In this document: positions 8,456 to 17,177 of the stretch, in pieces | Layout: each line of letters begins with the position of its first letter | Position numbering within the stretch: position 1 is the first letter of the stretch | Source of the DNA: Bacillus suaedaesalsae | GTDB taxonomy: Bacteria; Bacillota; Bacilli; Bacillales; SA4 | NCBI RefSeq assembly: GCF_016890225.1 | Contig: NZ_JAFELM010000009.1 | Coordinates: 1-49,204, forward strand | Length of the DNA: 49,204 nucleotides | Direction: 5' to 3' | Made by a program: the position numbers and the translations under genes | Notes under the pieces: generated by a model | What the model was told of the DNA's origin: nothing | Databases searched by the model: none | What the model saw: only the letters and a program-made list of their open reading frames with translations

Positions 8456-11392
8456 TCAATCATCATACTTTTCAATCAAACTTTCTAACCTCTTTAGTTC
8501 AGTTATATCGCGTCCGACTACAATGTAATGTTTAACTTCACCGTTCGTATCTTTCACCGGATTAACTGTCATTTCTAGATGAAGCCATTCTCCATTAACA
8601 TGTTTCAAACGGAAATTGATTTTACTTGATGTCTTATCTTTTATCATCGTTTGAAAGTGTTCATCCACTAGTTGTACATCATCTGGATGACAAAGCTCTA
8701 GTATATTTTTCCCTTCAAAATATGAAGGCGAGTGGCCAAGTATTGTTTCATGTGAAGGTGAAGCGTATGTCAATACTCCATTTTGATCAACAATCCCAAT
8801 GAGGTCTAACATATTTTCGGTAATTAATCGGTATTTTGTCTCACTTTCCTTTAGTGCCTTTTCGATTTTCTTTCGTTCCGAAATATCGATACACGATGCG
8901 ATTACCTCAACAATTCTTCCACCTTTTTTGACAGGACGTAATGAAGCTAAATAGACAAGATCTCCTACTCTACCTTCATACGTCACTTTTTCACCTTTCC
9001 AGGCTCTTTCATAATAAGTTGTCTTCTGCTCAACTTCATGCAGTGGATAAAACTCTTTAAGTTCCTTTCCCACTACATCCTCGGGAATTAACCCAATACT
9101 ATACAATAATTCCCCATTACATAATGTATGGATGAATGTATTGCCTTTCTTCTCAAATTTAAAAATCATCCCTTGCTGCTGGCTAATCATATCCACTAAT
9201 TCCTGACGAGCTAAATGCAAGGTTTCTTCCATTCGTTCATTGTGATAGGAATCTTGTGGTACACCATTTTGTTGTACCATTTTTTCAAGATTTTCAAATT
9301 GTTGAACGAATTCATCTGGAGGAATCGGTCGACTAAATAAATAACCTTGTGCTACATCACATAAGTTGCGTTGCAGGAAAATTAAGTGCTCTCTCGTTTC
9401 CACACCTTCTGCGATAACCGTCAGTTTGAGCTGATGTGCCATTCCAATAATCGTTTTAACAATGGCTCTATCATTTGAATCACTCGTACTGTTCCTTACG
9501 AACGATTGATCTACCTTTAGTTTATGAATTGGAACTTCCTTTAAATAGTGTAAGGAGCTATAGCCTGTACCAAAATCGTCTAAACTGATTTGAATTCCTA
9601 AACTTTCTAGCTCCTTTAGTACTTTAATTCCATGCACTTTATCTAATAACATACTTTCCGTAATTTCAACTTCTAGACACTCTGGTGATAGTCCTGTTTC
9701 CTCTAGCACTTGACGAATCGTCTCGATAAGATTCGGTTGGTATAGCTGTCTTACAGATAAATTTACCGACATGACGAACGGAGGAAGACCTTGTTTTTGC
9801 CATTTAACATTTTGCTCACATGCTTCCCGTAATATCCATTCACCCAGTGGAATGATGAGTCCTGTTTCTTCTGCAAGAGGAATAAAGTCAAGAGGTGGAA
9901 TAAACCCTTTCGTAGGATGATTCCAACGTACTAACGCTTCTACTCCTGAAATCTTCCCAGTTGTTAAATCAAGCTTCGGCTGATAATAAAGGATAAATTC
10001 TTTTGCTTCAATTGCTTTCCGTAAACTTGTCTCATATTTTAATTTTTCAAACGTTGTATCTTCATTGTTTGAACAGTAGAAATGAAACATGTTCTTTCCA
10101 TTTTGTTTCGCTTGATACATTGCTGAATCTGCCTTTTTAATTAACGTATCCACGTCTTTTCCATCCTCAGGGTAAAGACTAATTCCGATACTTGGCGTAA
10201 CATAAAGCTCATAATGTTCAAGTGAAAAAGGTGTTTCGAAGCATTGGAGAATTCGTTTCGCTACTTCCTCCGCTTCCTTTCGATCCTTTACTTTTTGAAA
10301 AACTGTAAACTCATCTCCACCATTTCTAGCTAAATTCCTATCCTGAAACAACCGATTCTTCAACCTTAGTGCAACAGCTTTTAATAATATATCTCCTGTT
10401 GAATGCCCAAGCGAATCATTGACGTGTTTAAATCGATCAAGATCAAAAAAGAACACGGCTAACGGTTCGTCACCATTTTGTTCGATCTCAGCCTTCAACT
10501 GATCGTAAATATAATTACGATTGTATAGTCCTGTTAAGGAGTCATGGTACGCCATAAATTTAATGGTTTCTTCATTTTTTTTGCGCTCGGTAATATCAAT
10601 GACAGTACCAATGATTGCAGGTTTTCCCTTATATAATGCTCGAGCTCCATGAACTTCAATATATACAGTAGAACGGTCTTTTTTCATGGCGCGATATTCA
10701 TCTCGGAAATTTGCACCATCTTTGTATAACCGCTTCTTCATTTTTTTCAACACATAGGAGCGGTCATCAGGGTGAATGAGTTCAATGGCATCCATGCCAA
10801 TTAGCTCTTCCTTTTCGTATCCCGATAATTCTACAAGCTTTTGATTCACAAACACGTACTTACTATCTTGAATCATATATATACTGACAATCGAATCCTC
10901 TGTCAAATTACGATATTGTGACTCTGCTTCTACTAAAGCATTTTGAGTTTCTTTATATGACGTAACATCCTTAAGAATTGAAAATACCCCTTCTACCTTA
11001 TTATTAACGATGATCGGTAGATTGGTGATGTTCATCTCGATTGGCTGGCCCTTTTTATTATAGACCGCGGTATCGTATGTAGTAGGTATACCTTCTGTCG
11101 CTTTCTTAAAGCTTTCAAGCGTAATTTCCAATTTTTCTTCTACGATGAACGGTAAAAACGACTTATTTAATAACTCTTCTACTGTATATCCGTAATTACC
11201 AACTACATCGTTTGCACTTAACATTTTACCTTCTAAGTCAAATGTAATGATCGTATCTGGATTGTTCTTGAATAACGATTCGTAAAATTCCCCTGTTTTT
11301 AGGTCGAAGTTCAGTTTTCTCTCCGTTCTAACATGTAAAATTATATAAGTAATAATAATGGCAAGAAGTCCAATGACAATCCAATATACCAC
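8456..11392 (-). CDS. Membrane-anchored PAS-PAS-GGDEF-EAL-PAS-PAS protein (c-di-GMP synthesis/hydrolysis)
   Basis: About 978 residues from a GTG preceded by GGGGGGTGA; a TTG 15 bases upstream is the alternative. One N-terminal membrane segment (VVYWIVIGLLAIIITYII) leads into two PAS domains (about 33-275). The GGDEF domain has an intact active site (RNGGDEFTVF, near 357). The EAL domain is also intact in its key motifs (EALVRW near 484, DDFGTGYSS, AEGVETREHL). Two more PAS-type domains follow the EAL (about 725-970), an uncommon order since sensors usually precede the catalytic pair. It may make c-di-GMP from GTP, hydrolyse it to pGpG, or do both under PAS control; the sequence does not tell which dominates. 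Transcription probably starts beyond a c-di-GMP riboswitch and terminator at 11727-11850, implying feedback by its own product or substrate. The small gene at 11432 lies between. Confidence 0.95.
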   Translation of the reverse strand: MVYWIVIGLLAIIITYIILHVRTERKLNFDLKTGEFYESLFKNNPDTIITFDLEGKMLSANDVVGNYGYTVEELLNKSFLPFIVEEKLEITLESFKKATEGIPTTYDTAVYNKKGQPIEMNITNLPIIVNNKVEGVFSILKDVTSYKETQNALVEAESQYRNLTEDSIVSIYMIQDSKYVFVNQKLVELSGYEKEELIGMDAIELIHPDDRSYVLKKMKKRLYKDGANFRDEYRAMKKDRSTVYIEVHGARALYKGKPAIIGTVIDITERKKNEETIKFMAYHDSLTGLYNRNYIYDQLKAEIEQNGDEPLAVFFFDLDRFKHVNDSLGHSTGDILLKAVALRLKNRLFQDRNLARNGGDEFTVFQKVKDRKEAEEVAKRILQCFETPFSLEHYELYVTPSIGISLYPEDGKDVDTLIKKADSAMYQAKQNGKNMFHFYCSNNEDTTFEKLKYETSLRKAIEAKEFILYYQPKLDLTTGKISGVEALVRWNHPTKGFIPPLDFIPLAEETGLIIPLGEWILREACEQNVKWQKQGLPPFVMSVNLSVRQLYQPNLIETIRQVLEETGLSPECLEVEITESMLLDKVHGIKVLKELESLGIQISLDDFGTGYSSLHYLKEVPIHKLKVDQSFVRNSTSDSNDRAIVKTIIGMAHQLKLTVIAEGVETREHLIFLQRNLCDVAQGYLFSRPIPPDEFVQQFENLEKMVQQNGVPQDSYHNERMEETLHLARQELVDMISQQQGMIFKFEKKGNTFIHTLCNGELLYSIGLIPEDVVGKELKEFYPLHEVEQKTTYYERAWKGEKVTYEGRVGDLVYLASLRPVKKGGRIVEVIASCIDISERKKIEKALKESETKYRLITENMLDLIGIVDQNGVLTYASPSHETILGHSPSYFEGKNILELCHPDDVQLVDEHFQTMIKDKTSSKINFRLKHVNGEWLHLEMTVNPVKDTNGEVKHYIVVGRDITELKRLESLIEKYDD

Positions 11393-11431
11393 CAGTTCAC
11401 CCCCCAATACTGAAAACTCCTAGTGTTCGAG

Positions 11432-11647
11432 TTATCTTGCAGGTACTATATCATCAATTTCACTAAAGTTATAATGCTCGACTATTTTCGCATCATCTAA
11501 ATAAACTAAAAGACTCATATCATTTTGGTTAAAATTAACGATTCTACCTACTAGTATGTGTCTTCCTTTCTTTTTCAACACTACTTTTATGTGCAATAAA
11601 CACTTTTCTTTTTCCCATTGCTGAATCTCCATCATTAACTTTTCCAT
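11432..11647 (-). CDS. Small protein of unknown function, first gene behind c-di-GMP riboswitch 2
   Basis: 71 residues, ATG preceded by AGAGAGGTAGATAAGG. Predicted cytoplasmic and strand-rich (VVLKKKGRHILVGRIVNF, then LLVYLDDAKIVEHYNF) and ending IDDIVPAR. That ending recalls the C-terminal part of YolD-like proteins (a small barrel ending in F-x-DIV), but the N-terminal YolD signature is missing, so I leave it unnamed. It is the first gene after the riboswitch and ends 39 bases before the start of the GGDEF-EAL gene, so the two are probably one operon. Its position suggests a role linked to that enzyme; this is inference only. Confidence 0.75.
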   Translation of the reverse strand: MEKLMMEIQQWEKEKCLLHIKVVLKKKGRHILVGRIVNFNQNDMSLLVYLDDAKIVEHYNFSEIDDIVPAR

Positions 11648-11726
11648 CCTTATCTACCTCTCTCGTGTTGTGAATTACATTAAGGGTGGAATAGAAACTT
11701 GCTTATTCTTCTAGTGAAAACAATAA

Positions 11727-11746
11727 AACCACCTTTTAAGGTGGCT
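11727..11746 (-). terminator. Riboswitch-linked terminator
   Basis: On the minus strand, CCACCTT and AAGGTGG form a 7-bp stem with a 2-base spacer, followed by TTTTATTGTTTT. It lies between aptamer 2 and the downstream operon, so it is probably the expression platform. Confidence 0.85.
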
Positions 11747-11764
11747 TATCATTGTCCATCCCTT

Positions 11765-11850
11765 CGGCGGCCCGGCGATCATCGCATTTGCATGCATTAG
11801 ACCCGTAGCTTTGCGTCACTACCTTTCGATAGCTTTGCCATTATCGGTGG
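11765..11850 (-). promoter_or_regulatory. c-di-GMP-I riboswitch aptamer upstream of the GGDEF-EAL operon
   Basis: The minus strand reads TGGCAAAGC, a hairpin with GAAA tetraloop (CTATCGAAAGGTAG), the core GACGCAAAGC, the receptor ACGGGTCTAATGCATG, a hairpin GCATGCAAATGC, then ATCGCCGGGCCGCC. This is the same order as the elements at 6146 and 28275. A strong terminator follows. The controlled operon encodes an enzyme with both c-di-GMP-forming and -degrading domains, so this looks like a direct feedback loop. Confidence 0.93.
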
Positions 11851-11898
11851 ATAAAAAATTATCCTATTGTATTTATATCGGTTCTTTCCCTTCATTCT

Positions 11899-12390
11899 TT
11901 AATGTTTTATATATTTATACATAAATAGAAGTACTGATTGAATATAAAGATAGATTGGAATTGAATAAAGCCAACGATATCCATTCTTATAGGTAAATAC
12001 ACCAAATTTAACATTTAGTAATTCTATTAGAACTCCGATACAAGTCCAAACTATAATATAGACAATATTTCTTTTTCCTCGCACATGAAATTTCTCGTGA
12101 AAATAAATAAACAGATACCCATAGGGGCCATATATTAAATATGCGACAATATCCATTACTGTGTATTTGGGACCATCTAAAATATCGTAATAATCAAAAG
12201 GAGTAGCCCCTATCGTATTATCAAATAAGCTCGCTACTGTAATTCCATAAAAGAGAAGAAGAAAAGTTATAAATCGATTCTTAAACAGTCTTGGGAGAAA
12301 ATAAATCATGGTGTAGGACAAGATAATAACAGTTAGAATGTAAAAGTCATTTCCATTAAAGCTTTTCTCAACGAATTGAATAGAACCCAT
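11899..12390 (-). CDS. Integral membrane protein, CBO0543-like family
   Basis: 163 residues with about five hydrophobic segments and short loops; no signal peptide or catalytic motif. The segments FDYYDILDGPKYTVMDIVAYLIYGP, given here as FDYYDILDGPKY and YGPYGYLFIY, together with LLNVKFGVFTYKNGYRW, resemble the CBO0543 family of small membrane proteins of unknown function in spore-formers. Its ATG follows directly on the TAG of the upstream gene (no gap), so translation is probably coupled. The upstream partner is of the same size and type. The c-di-GMP riboswitch lies downstream and does not control this pair. Family assignment is from memory. Confidence 0.7.
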   Translation of the reverse strand: MGSIQFVEKSFNGNDFYILTVIILSYTMIYFLPRLFKNRFITFLLLFYGITVASLFDNTIGATPFDYYDILDGPKYTVMDIVAYLIYGPYGYLFIYFHEKFHVRGKRNIVYIIVWTCIGVLIELLNVKFGVFTYKNGYRWLYSIPIYLYIQSVLLFMYKYIKH

Positions 12391-12849
12391 CTATGTCCAC
12401 CCTCGCTTTCTTACCAGTTGCATTATTGTTAACTCCACAAGCAAAAGACTGGTTAAATAGAAGATAGAGGCAAAAACAGACCAGTTTTTATACTGAAATA
12501 ACTGAAGCTTTATATTCACCACTTCAATTACCCAAAATAATCCGATTGAGATTACCAACAAGCTGAGGATTTTTCCAACCGACCGATAATATATAAACCT
12601 ATTAACAATAATTGTTAATAACAACGGAAGAACGAAGCTTCGATAAAGAACAAAGCCTATATACTTAGTTGGTTCCGTGGAAACATGAATCAATTTTATA
12701 GGATCAGAAATAATTAAATAAGCATGAGTATTTATAAATACTCCAAACATTAAAAGAAGTACTTGACCTTTCTTTCCAAGTAAATTTTTTTCAAATATAA
12801 GTAAAGCAACCAACAACCAGCATAATATTACATAAATGGTAAGTGCCAT
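12391..12849 (-). CDS. Integral membrane protein, partner of the preceding gene (CBO0543-like)
   Basis: 152 residues, four to five membrane segments, starting MALTIYVILCWLLVALLIF. The part VVNIKLQLFQYKNWSVFAS parallels the neighbour's VKFGVFTYKNGYRW, so the two probably arose by duplication. The stop codon TAG abuts the ATG of the next gene. It is divergent from the penicillin-binding protein gene at 12993, with 143 bases between them for both promoters. No biochemical function is known to me. Confidence 0.65.
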   Translation of the reverse strand: MALTIYVILCWLLVALLIFEKNLLGKKGQVLLLMFGVFINTHAYLIISDPIKLIHVSTEPTKYIGFVLYRSFVLPLLLTIIVNRFIYYRSVGKILSLLVISIGLFWVIEVVNIKLQLFQYKNWSVFASIFYLTSLLLVELTIMQLVRKRGWT

Positions 12850-12992
12850 CTACATCATCCAAACTTTTTTTACTTATCTTCCCCCATCCTGTTGTTTTCT
12901 ACTACTTTGTTTATCCCCACAAACATGAAATTCCAGCGAACTATATGGAGTAACAATCATTGAAACGTATATTGATAAAAGGATGAATTGTA

Positions 12993-15074
12993 ATGTCTAG
13001 AATAGAGCGAAAAAAACGTTTAACGAATTCAAAATTCACTCAATTAAAACTCAAAAATCAAGTGTTATTCGCTGTAGTAGCACTAGGTTTAATTGGGATT
13101 CTTGTACTAAATCTTCTGATTCAGTTCTCGGATGTTAGTAAATTAGAGAATCCCGAACCAATACCTACACTGATATTTGATAAAGATGGAGAAATTGCCA
13201 GCTCCATTTCCAATTCAAAAATTGAAGGAGTAAAGCTAGAGCAAATATCTCCACATTTAATTCATGCCGTTATTGCAACAGAGGATCAACGCTTTTACAA
13301 GCATAACGGACTTAACTATGTCGGAATCGCTCGTGCACTTTTTAACAACGTGACAAGTGGTGAAATCGTAGGAGGTGGAAGCACCATTACACAACAGCTA
13401 TCGAAAAATGCATTTTTAACTCACGAGCAAACGTACACTCGAAAATTCAAAGAAGTGTTCATCACGAAAAAAATTGAACGCACCTACTCAAAAGACGAAA
13501 TTTTAGAAAGATATTTAAATCAAATTTACTTTGGCGAAGGTTCGTGGGGAATTGGCCGTGCTTCGCAAGTTTACTTTGGTAAAGCACCTTCTGATTTAAA
13601 CATCAATGAAGCGGCAACACTCGCGGGTCTACTAAAGGCACCCACCCATTATTCACCGTATAAAAACATGGAATTATCGCAAAAACGTAGAGATATTGTA
13701 CTTGGGTTAATGAAGGAAGAAGGCTATATTTCTCAAGCAGAAATGGAAAAAGCAAAACGTGAACCAATCGCTTTATCTGAAAAAGAGGTAGAAGATTACA
13801 AAGGACGTTATCCTTATTATGTTGACAAAATTATTGAGGAAGCAGTTGAGAAATATAACATATCAGAAACAGAGATTCTATCCGGAGGCTTGCGTATCTA
13901 CACAGAAATGAATGCAAGCATCCAAAAAGTTGCAGAGCAAGTGTACAGAGAAGAAAATAATTTCCCACAAAGCACTTCTGATCAGATCGTTCAAAGTGGG
14001 TCTGTATTTATAAATCCGAAAACAGGAGGCATTGTCGCCTTAGTCGGAGGACGCGGTGAATTTTCATACGGAGGCTTCAACCGAGCTACTGATTTAGTCC
14101 GTCAGCCAGGGTCTACAATGAAGCCACTTGCTGTGTATACACCCGCACTGGAAAAAGGCTATGAACTATATGATTCATTACTTGATCGCCCCATTCGTAT
14201 TGGCACCCACGAACCTAAAAATTACGATGGGCAGTATCGTGGTGAAGTTTCCATGTATGACGCAGTTGTAAACTCTTACAACATTCCCGCTGTCTGGTTA
14301 ATGTATCAAGTAGGATTAGATCAAGCTATGATATCAGTGGAACGATTTGGTATTCCGCTTGTGGAGAAAGATCGCGGGCCAGGAATTGCACTTGGAGGAA
14401 TGAACGAAGGAACATCTCCCCTTGCTATGGCACAAGCATTCTCCACATTTCCAAACGAAGGGGAAATGATTGAAGCACATGCAATCACAAAAATCGAAAA
14501 CGTAGAAGGACAGCTCATCGCAAGTTGGAAGGAAACAGCTACGAAAGTGACCGATGAACGTGTTGCACAAAAGATGAATTACATGCTAAAAGGTGTTGTA
14601 GATAAAGGAACCGGACGAAAAGCACAAGTTGCAGGATTTGACGTAGCCGGAAAAACTGGCACTACCGAAGTTCCTTTTGAAGGGACCAACGGTGGTTCAA
14701 AAGATCACTGGTTTATCGGATACACCCCTACAATTGTCGGTGCAGTATGGCTAGGCTATGACGATACGAACAAAAACAACTACTTAACTTCTTCCAGCAG
14801 CCAAACTGCCACGGTCCTTTTTCAAAAGATTCTCGAAGGCTCAAAAGCTGAGATTGAAAATGAAAATTTTAACTTTACCGCTGTAGCAAAATATGCGAAA
14901 GAGTACGAAAAGAAAAAGGAACAAGAAGAGAAACAGAAACATAGGAAAGAGAAAGATAAGGGGAAAGGTAAAGGACGAGATAAAGAAGGAGAAAATAATG
15001 GAAAAGGAAAGGGCAAGAAAAAAGACGATGATGATGAGGACGAAAAAGATGATGATGAAGAAGATGATGATTAA
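12993..15074 (+). CDS. Class A penicillin-binding protein (transglycosylase/transpeptidase)
   Basis: Polymerises and cross-links peptidoglycan outside the membrane. 693 residues from an ATG preceded by AAAGGATG. A short basic N terminus is followed by one membrane anchor (VLFAVVALGLIGILVLNLLI). The glycosyltransferase domain shows ATEDQRFYKHNG (catalytic Glu near 95), GGGSTITQQLSKN and RKFKEVFITKKIE. The transpeptidase has SxxK (QPGSTMKP, Ser near 373), SYN (NSYNIPAVW, near 427) and KTG (GKTGTTE, near 553). Size and motifs resemble the Bacillus PbpF/PbpG group, which act in sporulation or vegetative growth; I cannot choose between them. The last 60 residues are unusual: a Lys/Gly-rich basic block (KGKGKGRDK) and then an almost purely Asp/Glu tail. 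A terminator follows. Confidence 0.95.
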   Translation: MSRIERKKRLTNSKFTQLKLKNQVLFAVVALGLIGILVLNLLIQFSDVSKLENPEPIPTLIFDKDGEIASSISNSKIEGVKLEQISPHLIHAVIATEDQRFYKHNGLNYVGIARALFNNVTSGEIVGGGSTITQQLSKNAFLTHEQTYTRKFKEVFITKKIERTYSKDEILERYLNQIYFGEGSWGIGRASQVYFGKAPSDLNINEAATLAGLLKAPTHYSPYKNMELSQKRRDIVLGLMKEEGYISQAEMEKAKREPIALSEKEVEDYKGRYPYYVDKIIEEAVEKYNISETEILSGGLRIYTEMNASIQKVAEQVYREENNFPQSTSDQIVQSGSVFINPKTGGIVALVGGRGEFSYGGFNRATDLVRQPGSTMKPLAVYTPALEKGYELYDSLLDRPIRIGTHEPKNYDGQYRGEVSMYDAVVNSYNIPAVWLMYQVGLDQAMISVERFGIPLVEKDRGPGIALGGMNEGTSPLAMAQAFSTFPNEGEMIEAHAITKIENVEGQLIASWKETATKVTDERVAQKMNYMLKGVVDKGTGRKAQVAGFDVAGKTGTTEVPFEGTNGGSKDHWFIGYTPTIVGAVWLGYDDTNKNNYLTSSSSQTATVLFQKILEGSKAEIENENFNFTAVAKYAKEYEKKKEQEEKQKHRKEKDKGKGKGRDKEGENNGKGKGKKKDDDDEDEKDDDEEDDD

Positions 15075-15098
15075 CGGAGTAACAATATTAACACTTAG

Positions 15099-15120
15099 CC
15101 CAAGTAAAAATTTACTTGGG
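15099..15120 (+). terminator. Terminator after the penicillin-binding protein gene
   Basis: CCCAAGTAA / TTACTTGGG stem followed by TTTTATTTTAT on the plus strand. It ends just before the stop codon of the convergent HD-GYP gene and may serve both. Confidence 0.85.
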
Positions 15121-15127
15121 TTTTATT

Positions 15128-16234
15128 TTATACCGAAACTTTTCTTTCAATGATTGCATCGCACTTGATGATCATAGTTGAAAGCTCATTCATTAAATCG
15201 ATATCAAAGAACTCCTTTATTGATAATCTTCTACCTTCTTTATCCTGATAGACTCTTACCTTAGGTCTCTGGGGATATTTCGGGTCATTACCTACAATAA
15301 CACCTTTTTCCCCAGTATTTAATGTAACGGTTATTCCTACCGGGAAGATAGTAACCGCTTTCTTAAATGCTTCTATAACAGAAATATCATATCTTGTGTA
15401 GCAATATCCATATAGAATTTCCATTGCTTCATGAGGAAGAAGTGCTTTCCTGTTTATTAGAAAATCGAATTTCTCGGCTACACCAATAATCCTGGCAAAT
15501 AGGTGAATGTCATCTCCTTTTAACCCTCGTGGATAGCCACTACCATCGATATTTTCATGATGTTGGTATGCACAGTGTGCAACCAAAAGATGTAACTCCG
15601 ATTCTCTTCTAAGCATATCGAATCCAAATTCAGTATGTTTTTTTACTAAATCTTTCTCTTCCTCTGATTTTTCCTCTTTTTCAAGTAATTCTTTTGGAAG
15701 CTGTAATTTTCCAATGTCATGAAATAAAGCGCCAATCCCTAGTATATGGAGAGATTTTTCATCAATTCCAAGTGCCTTTCCTATGGAAATAGAATATAAA
15801 CTCGTGTTGAGTGAATGTTCAAACATGGTATTATCATTTTTGATTTGAAGATGTGATAGAAGATTAATAAGATTACTTGAATGATGCAATTCTATTAATA
15901 ATTGATCTAACACACTTTTCAGTTCATTTATCCCGTTGATCCGCGATGATAAATTGTTTTTTTGTGAGCTTTTGTTTGTCATTGACGAAAAAATAGATGA
16001 GAGTGTAGATGTGGTCTTTAACCTTAACTCAAAAGGAATATTATCATCCATCATCTCTATATCATCTGTAACGTCAGACTTTACATAAATGAAAGTAATG
16101 CGCTTTTTTAGTCTGTTTATGTGGGAAGTCGTTAATGAAGTACCTACATTAAGAAGAATTCTAGCATTTTCATCATAAATAGGTCTTGCTAAGATTAATC
16201 CTTCTTCTACACTTTCAATAGCTACCATTCTCAT
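15128..16234 (-). CDS. HD-GYP domain c-di-GMP phosphodiesterase
   Basis: Probably hydrolyses c-di-GMP. About 368 residues from the ATG behind GGGAGA (a GTG 12 bases upstream is also possible). The N-terminal region (about 1-140) contains the VEEGLILARPIYDENARILL segment common in front of HD-GYP domains, given here as EGLILARPIYDENARILL. The HD-GYP core follows: HSLNTSLYSISIGKALG, HDIGKLQLPK near 170, HHENIDGSGYPRGL near 222 and ARIIGVAEKFD. All hallmark residues including GYP are present. There is no receiver domain and no membrane segment. It faces the penicillin-binding protein gene convergently and stands alone. With the GGDEF-EAL gene 4 kb away it is the second c-di-GMP enzyme in the window. 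Confidence 0.92.
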   Translation of the reverse strand: MRMVAIESVEEGLILARPIYDENARILLNVGTSLTTSHINRLKKRITFIYVKSDVTDDIEMMDDNIPFELRLKTTSTLSSIFSSMTNKSSQKNNLSSRINGINELKSVLDQLLIELHHSSNLINLLSHLQIKNDNTMFEHSLNTSLYSISIGKALGIDEKSLHILGIGALFHDIGKLQLPKELLEKEEKSEEEKDLVKKHTEFGFDMLRRESELHLLVAHCAYQHHENIDGSGYPRGLKGDDIHLFARIIGVAEKFDFLINRKALLPHEAMEILYGYCYTRYDISVIEAFKKAVTIFPVGITVTLNTGEKGVIVGNDPKYPQRPKVRVYQDKEGRRLSIKEFFDIDLMNELSTMIIKCDAIIERKVSV

Positions 16235-16349
16235 GTTGTCTCCCACTTTCCGAAAACATAGTCATTTTTCCCTAAGAAAATTATATCACCGGTAAATTGT
16301 TCCTACAATGGAATATGACAAACTTTTCAGAAAATGGAGAACAAAAAAA

Positions 16350-16374
16350 ACATTACTCCACAAAGAAGTAATGT
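16350..16374 (-). terminator. Terminator after the dioxygenase gene
   Basis: ACATTACT / AGTAATGT 8-bp stem; the minus strand continues TTTTTTTTG. It lies 13 bases beyond the dioxygenase stop codon. Confidence 0.85.
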
Positions 16375-16386
16375 AAGTATAAACTA

Positions 16387-17175
16387 TTAGAGTTCCCCGA
16401 ACTGCCAAACACTGTGACTTAAGTTTCCATAACGATAACTACGGTGAAGTAAGCTTGCTTTCTTGCTAGTATCAGCTGCCCCCATCGCATAGAAAATTGG
16501 AATAAAGTGCTCGTTCCCGTAAGGAGGTACCGCAAGTTCCGCAGCTGGAGCTAACTTTTCGTATTGAAATAAGGAGTTTGTATCCCATTTTTCAAAATGC
16601 TCTGCTAACCAATTATCAAAATCAAGTGCCCATTGATCCGTACTTCCATTGTCCGCCATCATTTTTACAGCTCGTAAATTATGGACCGTACCACCACTTG
16701 CGATTACTAACACATCTTTTTCCCTCAGTGATTCGATTGACTTCCCAATCTTATACTGTTCTTCTGGTGTAAGGTTAGGGTTTACCGACATTGACACAAC
16801 TGGAACATCTATATCCGGGTACATCATTTTCAGTACAACCCATGCTCCATGATCTAAGCCGCGCTTCGTGTCCACTTGAAACGAAACGCCTGCATCCGTA
16901 AACATCTGCTCCATTTCTTTTGCCGTGTCAAGATGACCTTTCGCAGGATACATAATACGATATAATGCTTCTGGAAAGCCACCGAAATCATAAATCGTGG
17001 AATACTCTGCTACCTCACTCACCATTTGAACAGGCGCTTCCCAATGTGCCGAAAATAGTACAATTGCTTTCGGCTTCGGCAATGTCTTCCCTAAAGACTG
17101 CAAGAATTGTGTATATTCATTATCCTCAATCGCTAATAACGGTGCACCATGTGCAACAAATAAAGATGGTAACAT
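16387..17175 (-). CDS. Class III extradiol dioxygenase, DODA/YgiD type
   Basis: About 262 residues from the ATG directly behind AAAGGAGGAATAAAC; an in-frame ATG 30 bases upstream lies inside the preceding gene and lacks a good site. The fold's metal-binding histidines are visible in FVAHGAPLL (near residue 9), VLFSAHWEAP (near 43) and ASGGTVHNLR. LDHGAWVVLKMMYPD is also typical of this family. Members open aromatic rings next to a catechol diol using non-haem iron or zinc; the natural substrate here is unknown. The gene nearly overlaps the upstream alpha/beta hydrolase, so the two form an operon. The pairing resembles quinone/catechol detoxification sets in bacilli, where a carboxylesterase-type hydrolase and a ring-cleaving enzyme are co-expressed; that parallel is inference. 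Confidence 0.9.
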   Translation of the reverse strand: MLPSLFVAHGAPLLAIEDNEYTQFLQSLGKTLPKPKAIVLFSAHWEAPVQMVSEVAEYSTIYDFGGFPEALYRIMYPAKGHLDTAKEMEQMFTDAGVSFQVDTKRGLDHGAWVVLKMMYPDIDVPVVSMSVNPNLTPEEQYKIGKSIESLREKDVLVIASGGTVHNLRAVKMMADNGSTDQWALDFDNWLAEHFEKWDTNSLFQYEKLAPAAELAVPPYGNEHFIPIFYAMGAADTSKKASLLHRSYRYGNLSHSVWQFGEL

Positions 17176-17177
17176 GT

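Noticed and set aside
14893-15153. Lys/Arg/Met-rich frame overlapping the end of the penicillin-binding protein gene
   Set aside because: It is an out-of-frame reading of the charged low-complexity tail, without its own ribosome binding site.
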